NCBI GenBank assembly: GCA_026874595.1
Contig: CM049311.1
Coordinates: forward strand, 46,315,676-46,379,675
Source: Sipunculus nudus
Lineage: Eukaryota > Annelida > Sipuncula > Golfingiida > Sipunculidae
Length of the DNA: 64,000 nt
Reading direction: 5' to 3'
Shown here: positions 47,019-57,319 of the stretch, piece after piece
Layout: each line of letters opens with the position of its first letter
How positions within the stretch are numbered: position 1 is the stretch's first letter
Position numbers and translations under genes: made by a program
The notes under the pieces: model-generated
The model's database searches: none
What the model saw: only the letters and a program-made list of their open reading frames with translations
What the model was told of the DNA's origin: nothing

Positions 47019-50000
47019 GTTTACACGTTTACTTGGCAGCCTTCGCCCTGGATGGGAGCAGAAGACCAGTCAGGGTGTCATGTGGTCAGTACATGACAAA
47101 CGCCAGTCCAGGAACACCACTGTTTCCATTCAGGTGAGCGGTTAGCCTTTCTCATGCAGGCACAGTAGCGGTGGTAGAAGCGAAGGTTATGCGGGAGGTA
47201 ATGCTTAAGCAAAGGTTACCGACAACATACGCTTAAGTTTTTAATGTCATTCTTCCGTTTGATATCCAAAAATTGATGTATTAAATATGTTCTCCACTTA
47301 AATTTTATTTTGTGTGGCAAATATTTTGGAATTGCAGTACTGCAAACCAAGCTTTTAAGATTACCGCCGTTATCATTGCCGATTTTAACATTTAAAAAAT
47401 AAGGTACATCTGTCAGCCAAACAGATTAAATTGTGTTCTCCTCCACGAAGAACCGTTTACCTGGACACAACGGAATATTAAAAGAACAACCCTACACCAG
47501 TATTAACAAGACGGTAGCTACGTGAGAACATCATGGCGCTTAAATAAAAGGAAACTTGCAAGAGGCATCCTTAACTATGAATGGAAAGAATCTTAGGAGA
47601 AATCCCATACTAAAGAGAAGTTGTAAAAACTTTTATAAGGATATAGGAACTATAGTCCGTTCCTGTACCTCTGTCCACCTGAATTTTCGCAATTATCTCT
47701 ACACAAGACATACTTGGCAAACAAAATTGGCACCAATGGCGTACTTTTTGGTACCTTACCTACTCACGATATAAATATTATTTACTTTACGGCCTGGTTG
47801 ACATGTCTCAAATATATCCGTGGTTCATGGCGTCCCTAATATGCGGCCATTGTTTACCCTTCTTGGATATTTATTTAAAGTAATGTGACGTAACAGTGAA
47901 GCGCGTGCACGCGGAGAATACAAGTCTCGCTGTAAACAGGGGTCGGCAGCTCTTGATTATTGGTTCCGTGAATGTTGGTGCCTCTTTAGTGCGTCACGTC
48001 TATTATGACGTCATCACTATCCCCTGATATGCCCATTTAACAGATTAGTGGCAAGATGTCGCTAAAGAATAGACTAGTTACTCATAAAATGGTTTTAAAT
48101 TGTTTACAGGAAAATTACATAAGGTAGGCTGTTATTTCTATAGTAGTTATTTACGCTTTTTCCTCTTTCTTCCCCAAGGTCAAACAGTTTTGGCGTTCTT
48201 TAATTCACAAATGAATAATCGCGAAAAAACAGGTGGACAGGGGTACTGGAACGGACTATAATTCAAAATCTGTTGTCCTTTCCAGAAACTTGACATCAAC
48301 GTTACCTCCTTTCAGATCTACAACTCCATTGGAGACGGAATCCGCCAGTACAACTGTGCAGCCAGCCTCAACGCGCACTGTAACTCCATCCACACGTCCA
48401 ACAAGCATGGGGACAATAAAGACAACCACCATAGAGACTGAAGCTAACACCTCACGCTCACCAACACCAAGTACCTTACATCCAACAACACCAAGTACCT
48501 TACATCCGATAACACCAAGTACTTTACATCCCACAACTCCAAGTACCTCACATCCCACTACACCAAGCATGACACCAAATCTAAATGAGGCTACCACAAA
48601 ACAAACTGTCCCCAGCAGCACCAAGTCTACAACACCGGACATCAGGCGCAACACGGCTCAGGTGGAGACGACAAAGTTGATGTTGAGCACAAAAGAACGG
48701 CCTAAGGGCAGGGACAGCATTGTAACAAAAGATAGCAGCACCACGGCACAGCCAGCAACAACTAAGGAACTGACTCCCAGAGCCAGGGCTGATGCTGAAG
48801 AACTCAATTTAGGTGAAGATTGTTGCCTGTCTGTGATATTTATACTAGTTTTCTCAAGCTACAGGCTATTCAGGGATTCGAAAAATTAAAATTTTAGTAG
48901 TAATATTTTGTCAGGCATTTAATCAACAGATACAACACAATGAGACCTCACTGCTCCCCTTAGCGCCATTTCGGCCATCTGACATGAGGGAGTCTACGAC
49001 CAGGTACTGCCTCACATCTGCATCAAGGACCGCAGTTTAAGGCTCCATGAAAATGCAAATATTTTCGTCATTTTTGAAAATGCCTTATGAACTCTAAGTA
49101 CGCTTTCAATTGACACAAACTAGACCAATCGTTAGCTTTTTAAAGTATACTTTCTAAAAACACCTACCACGTGCGAGAATAATTCGGTTTTAACTTAGCA
49201 TGTTTGTTAATCCCTCTGTATTGCTGTTGAATTTCCGACCACTCAAATGCAAACATTGCTCGCACGTTATTGAACGGTAGCAGATGTGTACGTGATACCG
49301 GACATGCTCGTTACCATGGAGACGGATTTTATGTTTGGTTTGTGAGTTCACACGTAATCTTTTGTATTGATTCACCAATCGTAGCCTCATGTTAAGATTG
49401 TCGGCTGATTACCACGATATCAATCCCACAGGATGAATGACCGTTGCAGTACATTTACTTCAGGGCCATAAAATGACATTGGTTTAAACGCTATATGGCT
49501 GAAACTGCCTATATGGTGGCGGTTTGTCAGTTCGATCGCTTCAACCTAAACCTATTTCAATACCACTTATGCTTATGTCTTGAAAATATGGTGCTCATGC
49601 GATAGATTTTATATTTTGCTTTATGGTTAGCATGATTCTGTGCCATCATTGTTTTATATTTCTTCTGCAGGACTTATTGCTGGTGCAGGAGGCGGAGGGC
49701 TGCTTGTCATTGTGGTGCTTGTTGTTGTGGTTGTTGTACTCTGCAGGAAGTAAGTTTATCTCGTATACTGATGGACCTGTCGGTTCACTGAAGCAGTCCC
49801 ATCTTTATGAATCCTACGTAATATATCCCGTACTTGTGAATATCAAGTCATCAAAAGTAAGGTTAAAATCACTTAAAGTAAATATATTACACTTAAGTAT
49901 TCAAAGTACCGTACAAAGGGACAAATATATTCTAGATATTTCTTAAAGTTATTGTGATGATAATTAAGAATTTTTTTATCTACCTGTTTAACAGAGTTTC

Positions 50001-50499
50001 TGCAAGGACTAGGAAAGCAAAGGATGAGCAGAAGACAGATGTATACACTAACCAGTGCTACTCCGTAAAGAAAAAGGACGACGACCTCGAACTGAGCGGT
50101 CCAGAGTCCAAGGCTCATCATACGGAGAACGAAAGCAAAGAACGTTTTGACAATGCCGGAGACGATAACTTGTACGAGGTGATCCCGTATGAAACAGCAG
50201 ATGGACTGCTGAACCCTGTATATTATAATGATTCCGGCTATCTGGATCCGCAAAGTATTGAAGTAGCCATACCTGATGAGCCAGTAAAACCAACAGCAAT
50301 AGAGAAAGAATTGCTTGAAGCCACTGGGTCACGGGTAGATGCTTCATACTTACAGCTAGAGCCCGGACATCGGTCTACAAGTGCTGCAAGTGGTTACCAA
50401 GACTTAGGTTCCCAGGAAACCAACAGCTACCAAGCTTTGGAACGCAATGTCTCGTCGAATAGCCATTCATATGTAAATGTTGAGGCGATTAAACAGTAA
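42702..50499 (+). CDS. Gene 3: kringle / SUEL-lectin-like / CUB type I receptor with ITAM-like tail
   Basis: The model has eight exons: 42702-42789, 43483-43734, 44848-45324, 46143-46499, 47040-47133, 48316-48812, 49671-49749 and 49995-50499. They total 2349 bp, 782 residues plus stop, all phases matching. Order: signal peptide 1-27, kringle 31-113, SUEL/Gal-lectin-like 114-272 with the longest insert of the three, CUB 273-391, Cys segment 392-422, long Ser/Thr/Pro stalk 423-588 with an internal 8-residue repeat, transmembrane 589-614, tail 615-782. It is closest to gene 1 in domain content and tail. The tail has YQDL-x7-YQAL, NPVYYND (an NPxY motif) and a C-terminal YVNV (Y-x-N). It is probably a signalling surface receptor; the ligand is unknown. 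Confidence 0.88.
43224..43271. repeat. (AT)n microsatellite
   Basis: An AT run of about 24 units in gene 3 intron 1. Confidence 0.93.
43483..43734 (+). CDS. Gene 3 exon 2: kringle domain
   Basis: A 252-bp phase 1-1 exon (CCAACAG acceptor, GTAAGT donor). Kringle landmarks: ECKVTAKGQEYDGQISYT, SGRQCKKWTQTW, INHNFCRNPGG, DRPWCV, WFEYCDIRFC. Six Cys are in place. The lysine-binding Asp-x-Asp is absent (NPGGSKDRPWC). Confidence 0.95.
44410..44530 (+). repeat. Dispersed repeat, AGTGGTGTGCC family
   Basis: Begins AGTGGTGTGCCGTTGAATCG and continues GGTCGTTTTCTTTTACAATC. Related to 18985-19095 (opposite strand) and 62140-62240. Confidence 0.65.
44848..45324 (+). CDS. Gene 3 exon 3: SUEL/Gal-lectin-like domain with long basic-site insert
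   Basis: A 477-bp phase 1-1 exon (residues 114-272): FTKTVCT, LSCPYP, ALFG, long insert, C-x7-C, VELYKHCMTKEECWLNAE, SDYLNVKYECLP. Eight Cys fit SUEL. The insert contains RKKR (ending at 45038) and KVKR (ending at 45116), which bound a 26-residue segment (178-203) rich in Val, Phe, Trp, Lys and Arg. Flanking dibasic sites suggest proprotein-convertase processing. The YGR and DPC signatures are degenerate. Confidence 0.88.
46143..46499 (+). CDS. Gene 3 exon 4: CUB domain
   Basis: A 357-bp phase 1-1 exon (residues 273-391): LVDVCSD, YETDTYGYLVSPRYPHRPY, CVCKLET, CFEMDILDFDVEYEERCSYDYVSI, RICGKH, FRFSSDE and GFWIKF. It has the C-x-C of the family plus one further Cys (DGCFEM) seen only in this copy. 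Confidence 0.95.
46961..47015. repeat. (AT)n microsatellite
   Basis: An AT run of about 27 units that ends 25 bp before gene 3 exon 5; length changes here could affect the acceptor region. Confidence 0.93.
47040..47133 (+). CDS. Gene 3 exon 5: conserved membrane-proximal Cys segment
   Basis: A 94-bp exon (phase 1 in, phase 2 out; TTGGCAG acceptor, TTCAG|GTGAGC donor) encoding ALDGSRRPVRVSCGQYMTNA, the third copy of the DGSxRPxxVxCG segment. Confidence 0.86.
48316..48812 (+). CDS. Gene 3 exon 6: long Ser/Thr/Pro stalk
   Basis: A 497-bp exon (TTTCAG acceptor, TTAG|GTGAAG donor; phase 2 in, phase 1 out) encoding about 166 residues of Ser, Thr and Pro with no Cys. It is about 1.7 times the stalk exon length of genes 1 and 2, partly through an internal 8-residue repeat. 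It should form an extended, O-glycosylated mucin-like spacer. Confidence 0.86.
48463..48572 (+). repeat. 24-bp coding minisatellite in the gene 3 stalk
   Basis: About four and a half copies of a 24-bp unit (core ACACCAAGTACCTTACATCC) encode the octapeptide TPSTLHPT, with the variants TPSTLHPI and TPSTSHPT. It is frame-preserving, so copy-number change would alter stalk length. Confidence 0.9.
49671..49749 (+). CDS. Gene 3 exon 7: transmembrane helix
   Basis: A 79-bp exon encoding GLIAGAGGGGLLVIVVLVVV and then VVVLCRK, a single uncharged helix. The Gly-rich first half (GAGGGG) could favour helix packing. The donor is GGAA|GTAAGT. Confidence 0.92.
49995..50499 (+). CDS. Gene 3 exon 8: tyrosine-rich tail with ITAM-like motif
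   Basis: The terminal exon (TAACAG acceptor, TAA stop) encodes residues 615-782. Sites in order: DVYTNQCYSVKK, NLYEVIPYE, NPVYYNDSGYLDPQSIEV, SYLQLEPG, GYQDLGSQETNSYQAL, SHSYVNV. Y749 and Y760 form YxxL-x7-YxxL (ITAM consensus). YTNQ and YVNV fit Grb2-type Y-x-N. NPVY is an NPxY site. It aligns with the gene 1 tail over its whole length, strongest at both ends. Confidence 0.92.
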
Positions 50500-50834
50500 A
50501 GATTCTGTTCAATACATTTCGAGTCAATCAACTTAGAGACAACCAATCGCCCATGGCGGAGGTAGAGTCAACTACCAAAACCAAGTACACCAAGTACTTT
50601 CCAAACTGGAAAACGAAAGCAAGATCCGGAAGAATGGCGAGTTGTTTCTCATTGAAGCCAATGTAACAGCAGAAAACAACCTTATGCTGCATCCGTTACC
50701 TCTAGGTAATATGGTAAATTAGAGTTGAAAGCGGTAGGTGGCGTTCGACGGGTTGTCCCAGTGATATAAACATGGGCTTGTCGGAGTAACTCCATTTGTC
50801 CGGCTTGGCGACCACCAACTTTATCTATGGTAAT

Positions 50835-50840
50835 AATAAA
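50835..50840 (+). promoter_or_regulatory. Candidate polyadenylation signal of gene 3
   Basis: AATAAA lies 336 bp after the gene 3 stop; another AATAAA follows at 50874-50879. Either could serve. Confidence 0.4.
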
Positions 50841-51339
50841 ACCAAGATTTTACCAGTGACAGTTTTAGTGTCAAATAAATTTGAACAAATGTGACGTGAA
50901 TTCTGTTTATTTGGTATCGAAGGTTGCAAGTCGTATGCACCACTTGACATCTGTGTTCACCATAAATCCCAGAGGTAACAAATGCAGCGAATGTCATGTT
51001 GAAAACATCAACTACCACATGCTGTCAATGGACCACGATGTCTTACAGAATAATCATTCCTATCCAATGTCGAGCCATTTAAAAGCAATAAACAATGAGT
51101 ATTAGGTGTACGCTTACTTCTGCCACTGATACGCAAGGTCTTGTCGACAAGCCATTCACATCACAATCTTGAGGTTTAACCATTATGCAGCAGCACATAA
51201 GCATAATAAGGACTGTATGGACTTCAGGTCGAGACCAGGTAATAACGTGGTACATTGAGAAACCGACTCTGATCATAAGTTATTATATTACTACATGTAT
51301 TATTTTTTGGTTACTCAATCACAGGTTGACTATAAAGTA

Positions 51340-51359
51340 TATATATATAAATAAATATA

Positions 51360-51421
<62 letters not shown>
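51340..51421. repeat. (AT)n microsatellite
   Basis: A long TA run with a few interruptions in its first 30 bp. Confidence 0.93.
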
Positions 51422-51424
<3 letters not shown>

Positions 51425-52134
51425 TCAAACCTTGACCTAACCTGGTGCCAGTAGTCAAAATGGAAAGCAAAGGTATAAAGTAAATAATAATAAAATAAAG
51501 AAAATAAAAGTTTGTTTGAGATCATGTATAGGCTCTTTTCTGATGGGATCCTATTATGCTTTAATTATATTTCTACAGTTAAAATGAAATGACCTTTGCA
51601 ATACTTTAAAATTTAATAAATATTAAACCTTGATTTTAAAAGAAATTAAGCCTTTCCCCTTTTTTAACGGAGATAACACATTTTTTTTTACCTAGGGGAG
51701 TTTTGAACATTCACATGTACGATAGGTAAGGCAGACATCGATGCGTTTTGTTATGTAAGATCGCCGAGTCTAATTGCGCGTTTGATTACTATATATAGAG
51801 GTCGTATATGTCATTATGCATATCCACCACGGGAACTATTTGATCAAACACGAGAATACAGATTTTTGCCAGTTGAACAAAGAAATATCCAGATTACCAG
51901 ATTATCCAGATGCTGTCATGTGGTGCAAGTTATCGTGTTTTATTTAAGTGTATTTGTTTGTGATTGTCCTGTGACGACGATAAAATAAAAACAAATGTCA
52001 TAATTCTTTATTAAATCCAGCAAATTGTTTCAAATTTATATCTTAAAATGCCAAGTCTATGTCAGCCAGGTTTTTACAGACCGTGATACAGTGAACCGTT
52101 CAGTCGTCTATATCCTGAAAAAAATAGAATGACA

Positions 52135-52712
52135 GCCATCTGAGCAAGAACACATATACCAGTGAACAGCCATCTGAGCAAGAACACTTGTACTAGGGAA
52201 CATCAATCTGAGCAGGAACACATGTACAAGTGAACAGCCATCTGAGCAAGAACAATTGTACTAGTGAACAGCCTTCTGACAAGAACACATGTACTAGCTA
52301 GTGGACAGCCATCTGAGCAAGAACACATGTACTAGTGAACAGCCTTCTGACAAGAACACATGTACTAGTGAACAGCCATCTGAGCAAGAACACATGTACA
52401 AGTGAACAGCCATCTGAGCAAGAACACATGTACTAGTGAACAGCCTTCTGACAAGAACACATGAACTAGCTAGTGAACAGCCATCTGAGCAAGAACACAT
52501 GTACTAGTGAACAGTCATCTGAGCAAAAACACATGTACTAGTGAACAGCCTTCTGACAAGAACACATGTACTAGCTAGTGAACAGCCATCTGAGCAAGAA
52601 CACATGAACTAGTGAACAGTCATCTGAGCAAGAACACATGTACTAGCTAGTGAACGGCCATCAGAGCAAGAACATATATGTACTAGTGAACAGCCATCTG
52701 AGCAAGAACACG
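52135..52712. repeat. 34-bp minisatellite
   Basis: About 16 copies of GAACAGCCATCTGAGCAAGA followed by ACACATGTACTAGT, in two variants: CCATCTGAGCAAG and CCTTCTGACAAG. Some copies carry an extra CTAG before GTGAAC. Frames on the - strand read as repeated CSCSDGCSL peptides and are not genes. Confidence 0.95.
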
Positions 52713-53741
52713 TATACCATATGTTTATATGGCTTTGATTGGTGAAAGTATCGATGCCCTCCCGGGCAGTGCTAAATGTTTGGTCTAGAACTAACACCAT
52801 CTCACTTCTTTAGTTGAGTTGTTCATTTTTCATGAAATAGACTCTAGAACTGAACGCCGAATCAAGGTCTGTGAAATCTTAAAGACGGACTAGGTAGTAT
52901 GAAGATGCAATTTTATATTTGACTCCTTGTGTTCTTTTTAATGTTGCAGATAATAATTAATAAATTCTCATGTGATAAATTAATGTTAAAAATATATAAA
53001 GAATACTTTATTTTGAGACCCGAGTAAGTGCAAACCATTTTTAGTGAGCTAATATTAACTATTTTTTTTTTTTTTTTTTGTCTCAGTAACGTTCCTTCAT
53101 GATAAAAGGATATATAAATCTTGCTAAGATAAGAAAAAATAAAATTCCATCATGAAAGAAACCTCGATTTTAAATAAAGGGAGCGACAAGGAATACTACC
53201 CAAATAGCCTGATTTGCAGGACATCGATGTACATGCCCTGCTAGTGGGGATCTGCTGCTATCTGGTAGTCACGGAGGGAACTAAGTCAGAGGTGCAAGCT
53301 GAAAGATTCATTGCGACTAAGCCTTTGTGTGTACAGGGCAAAACAAAACAAATATCTAAATTGTCACAAACACCGTTGGAATATAATGTACATTTGGATT
53401 TTAGTATAAATTGCAAATTACATTGTCATGAGGAGTATTTGGAATGTTTCTTATATCAATTATAGGGATTTATGTCGGTTTAGATCATGGAATAGGTGAA
53501 AACTAGTTTTATTAATTTTTTCCATGTTACTGAGAGTCGGGATTTGCAAATGTTTTGTAACTTCGGGACGGGGTAGGACGGGTGTAGGCCAAAAGTTGGG
53601 ATATACGGGGCTGGTTTCTGCAGACTAAAAATATGGTAAATGTGAAGAATGATCAGGTATTGTTTTATACAAGAATGACACAGGATTTGAAGGCAGATTC
53701 ATCTTTGATGATCACATAGCATGGCTGTGAGTAAAGCACCT

Positions 53742-53760
53742 GGGGGGGGGGGGGGGGGGC
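53742..53760. repeat. Poly-G tract
   Basis: A run of about 18 Gs; length may be a sequencing or assembly artefact. Confidence 0.8.
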
Positions 53761-56673
53761 ACATTTTTGGGGCGGAAGTTCGGGGAAATTAGTATAATGA
53801 AGTGTCTTGTGGAGTTCCTAAATAAGAACAAATTTGCCCCTTTTTTCCAAGATTAGTATGAAAATATAAATGTTTGTTGGTTTTTGCCAGTCTGTCCCAT
53901 TTTAAGTATTTCAGGATTTATAAATTTGGCAGTGGAACCAACCAAATGATTTTCGAACGATCTCTATAGAGGGAAACTACGCAAGTATATAAATACAGAT
54001 CTTTTGTTTTTCTTTATTAGACCAGCGGTCTTGCAATATCAGAACGCAATCGATAATCTGACCAGTCTTGCACAGATGTCCATTTTAGGGCCGTCCATGT
54101 TTAGAGTAATCCGTATATAGGGGGCACTTGCCAGGGAGACCCCGTGTCAGAAGACCAATGTTCCCTAGTGATGGGGATGGGGTTTCTGTCTTACACATTG
54201 TGCGGAATATATTATGACGAATTCTAATGCTCTTTCTTTAGAATGTAAAAAAAATCCACTCTTGAATTCCATGATATTTAAACAGCCTGAAATGCCCTTT
54301 TCCATGATTCTCCATACAACAGTCTCGTTAAAATACAAACGTTTACACTATCGTAAATATATTCAGTACTACCTCAAGTTATGTCTTTTGATTCACCATT
54401 GGTTGTAGAATTTAATGTTAATATGACCTGCATAATCTTTTACGTGACGTGAATAATAACAGTCTTTCACTCAGACCTATGTAAGTTATTTTGTCTTTAA
54501 GATCGCATTTCAAATATAAATCTATTATAAATGTCGAGCTGGATGAACCCCCCTGGCCGCTATATATGCCACATGTTCAGTATACGTATCAAGGATCAGT
54601 ACTGAAAATCATAAATCTGAAAACATTAAACATAGCTTGCCTACAGATAACTCATGAAATTACGCGGTTTAAGTAAAGACTTATGTACAAGTGCATTGCA
54701 TGCTGCAGCACCATACATATCATAGCGTCCAATTAGGTATAGCTGCTGTCATATGCGAAAACAAGAGGTGGCATTATAAAAGTGACAAGGCATTTATATG
54801 CGTTGAGAATTGAATAACACTAAATGAAGTTTTTTTCCACATTGAGTTTAAGCTAATCATAAATCATGTTTACATGAAAATTAAGTTTCCACATTGAGCA
54901 TCATGCAGTGTATTTTTTCTAGTTATATTTTATTCTTTTCTGTGCACTTATAATGAAATATACTTGTTTGACGTTAGATTGATTTTTTTATTTACATTAG
55001 CAAAGAGATGACTGCTGTCTAATGTGTAGCGAAGTAATTCCCTGCTAATTAACTCATCCATATCATTGCGTTGTTGTCAACTAAAAGCCTATAATAAAGA
55101 CATTTGACGTGATACGTTTCTATATGTTGTCTAGTTTTGTAATATTTTGTAAGAGGCGCGGCAATTTTTAAGTCCGCCGCGGGCGGCAGTGAGGCTGGGT
55201 ACGCCGCAGGCCAAATCAGGCTGTATGGACCTGTTGGGAACACAAAACACGAGATGTTCCCCGCATGGACAGTTCAAAGACTTGGTATTGAATATTCTCA
55301 ATTAGCAAAACAGAATGATATAAAGAAGCAAAACTTTATCTATGTGTAAACCCCTGGTCCCTGAGCCGGAATCCCTTTGTAGTTCCATATCACCTTCATC
55401 CTTCAGTTGATTAAGCCAACCCCCGCAGGGAGAGAACCTATTATATCTATACCCATATGTGGTTAACAAAATGTTGTGGGAGGACATACTTAGGTCCCAG
55501 TGAGTGCAAAACCATCGATTAATCCACCCCCCTTTCTGTCATTTCGGCCTGCGCTAGATCTCATATATGGCTGATTTTCAAAGCTGAAATTAAGGCACAA
55601 TATCAGTCAGATTTTATATCTGACCTTGACCTTATTCCCTAAAGCCATACACTGCACAGTGGAATATCAAATCCTGCCCTGTTTACGCTAGATCTCCAAT
55701 ATGGCTGATTTTCTAAATCTGACCTTTTGCAAACTCTTCGGGCAAAATATTATAAGGTGACAGAAGTGCACCTGTTTTTTTTTTATTTTTTTTTACCTAG
55801 GCCTTATTTTCGAGGTCGTACGTGTACATTATCACCCATTATTTAAATATAGGACTAGAAATTTAATGAAGTAAGGAGGATGGGAAATATGGCTACGCTC
55901 ATAAGTTGTGTGAGGGTTTCTGAGCAGTTGCAGTTTATAGGGGGCCAGCCTTTTTCTTTGCCTTGGGGCCCGTTTTAATGCGGAGACTGTCCTGCGAGCC
56001 ACCTGCGGGAAACCGGGTGGAAGGGTTTAAGACCTGGGCGATGGGGGTTAGAGGCTGGGGGAGCGGGTTGAGGGGGCGGGGAAGGTAGAGGCTTCACTTG
56101 CGATGAGCAAATACTGTCTTCCAGCTGGTGCATGTAATGCTGGGTATACATAATAAATATAAATCGATTCTTTAATTCTTGAGTTTTGTATTTTCTTTCA
56201 ATATTGATGTATGCATGCTTATATTTCTATAACAAATAAGAATGTTCATGGTACGATATACTAGTATATACGTATATTAAGTCCATGTAAGCTATAAACC
56301 ATGTATATACCGGTAAGACAGTTTATATCTAAGGGTCAGGATCGTGTACAAAGGTCGGACTACAACGTCCTCGTGCTCATGACCAGATTTAAAATCGATG
56401 TACACAAAAGTTCAAGGACTCATGGCAACTTTATGATTAGCATAACGGGTATACATTTGTCGGAAAACACTGGCTACTGTTGATATGAAAACTATTCCTT
56501 TAGTTTCCTTCTGATCATTCAAATCAATTTATATTATTTTTCTACATTACAGTATATAGTACAGCAGACTATATGTCACATGTCTAAAATATCTGTTCAA
56601 TTTATACCCGTCTTAAATCTTAGATTGTAGATGCTGGTATCAGACATGAAAGAACTACGTTAACTTACATTTT

Positions 56674-56675
<2 letters not shown>

Positions 56676-56704
<29 letters not shown>
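56676..56704. repeat. (CA)n-(TA)n microsatellite
   Basis: About ten CA units followed by TATATATA. Confidence 0.9.
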
Positions 56705-56974
56705 TATTCATATATGTCATTAGAAATACGGGCTGGGATGAATGCTAGATGTGCAGAGCAGTTTGGGCCGATTTCTTTTCTCTGTTGGTGTGGGGCAGGT
56801 TTACCTAGGGCAGTTGAGGTAGGAGGGGCGTGCAGGCTTCGAATTCCTGCCCACACAGGGCATTTAGGATTATAACGGCGAAGATACCTGATTACAGAGA
56901 TCACTTTCCACTATATGTCCGTTAAGCGGGGATAAATGAGGCGGGAACACTTTGTATTGGGCATTTACAGGCCT

Positions 56975-57270
56975 GCCAAGGGTAAATGCAGAAAAAAGGA
57001 GCAAGTGCTCTGGTAAGAAAAAGTTCTTTGAAATAAAGAGTGAATAAAGAGTAAATTTAGTGGCAAATCCCCGTTGCTGATCGCTAACTGAATAAAGATG
57101 TGCTTCACAAACTATGTGTATATATTTATCGCTCCAAAAGTCAGAAACATACATTGCACATCCCCCTCCCTGAAAATAAGGGCATTTTCCACACGTCGTG
57201 ACACTTGCTGGACATTTCCACACTCAAACATTGAAAGTCTGCCATTCTTGTTCTAACTGGAATGTTATAG
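56975..57270. repeat. Dispersed repeat, copy B (partner at 17290-17610)
   Basis: Same block order and orientation as copy A: TTCTTTGAAATAAAGAGTGA, CTGAATAAAGATGTGCTTCA, CAAAAGTCAGAAACATACAT, GGCATTTTCCACACGTCGTG, TGCTGGACATTT, CCATTCTTGTTC. The two copies lie about 40 kb apart. Confidence 0.8.
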
Positions 57271-57319
57271 CAGGAGAGATAAAGTATATATACTTTGAGG
57301 TTTTCCAGCTTTTCCACGT

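Noticed and set aside
52294-52800. Cys/Ser-rich repeated peptides on the - strand
   Set aside because: They are translations of the 34-bp minisatellite, with no start context, splice signals or domain.
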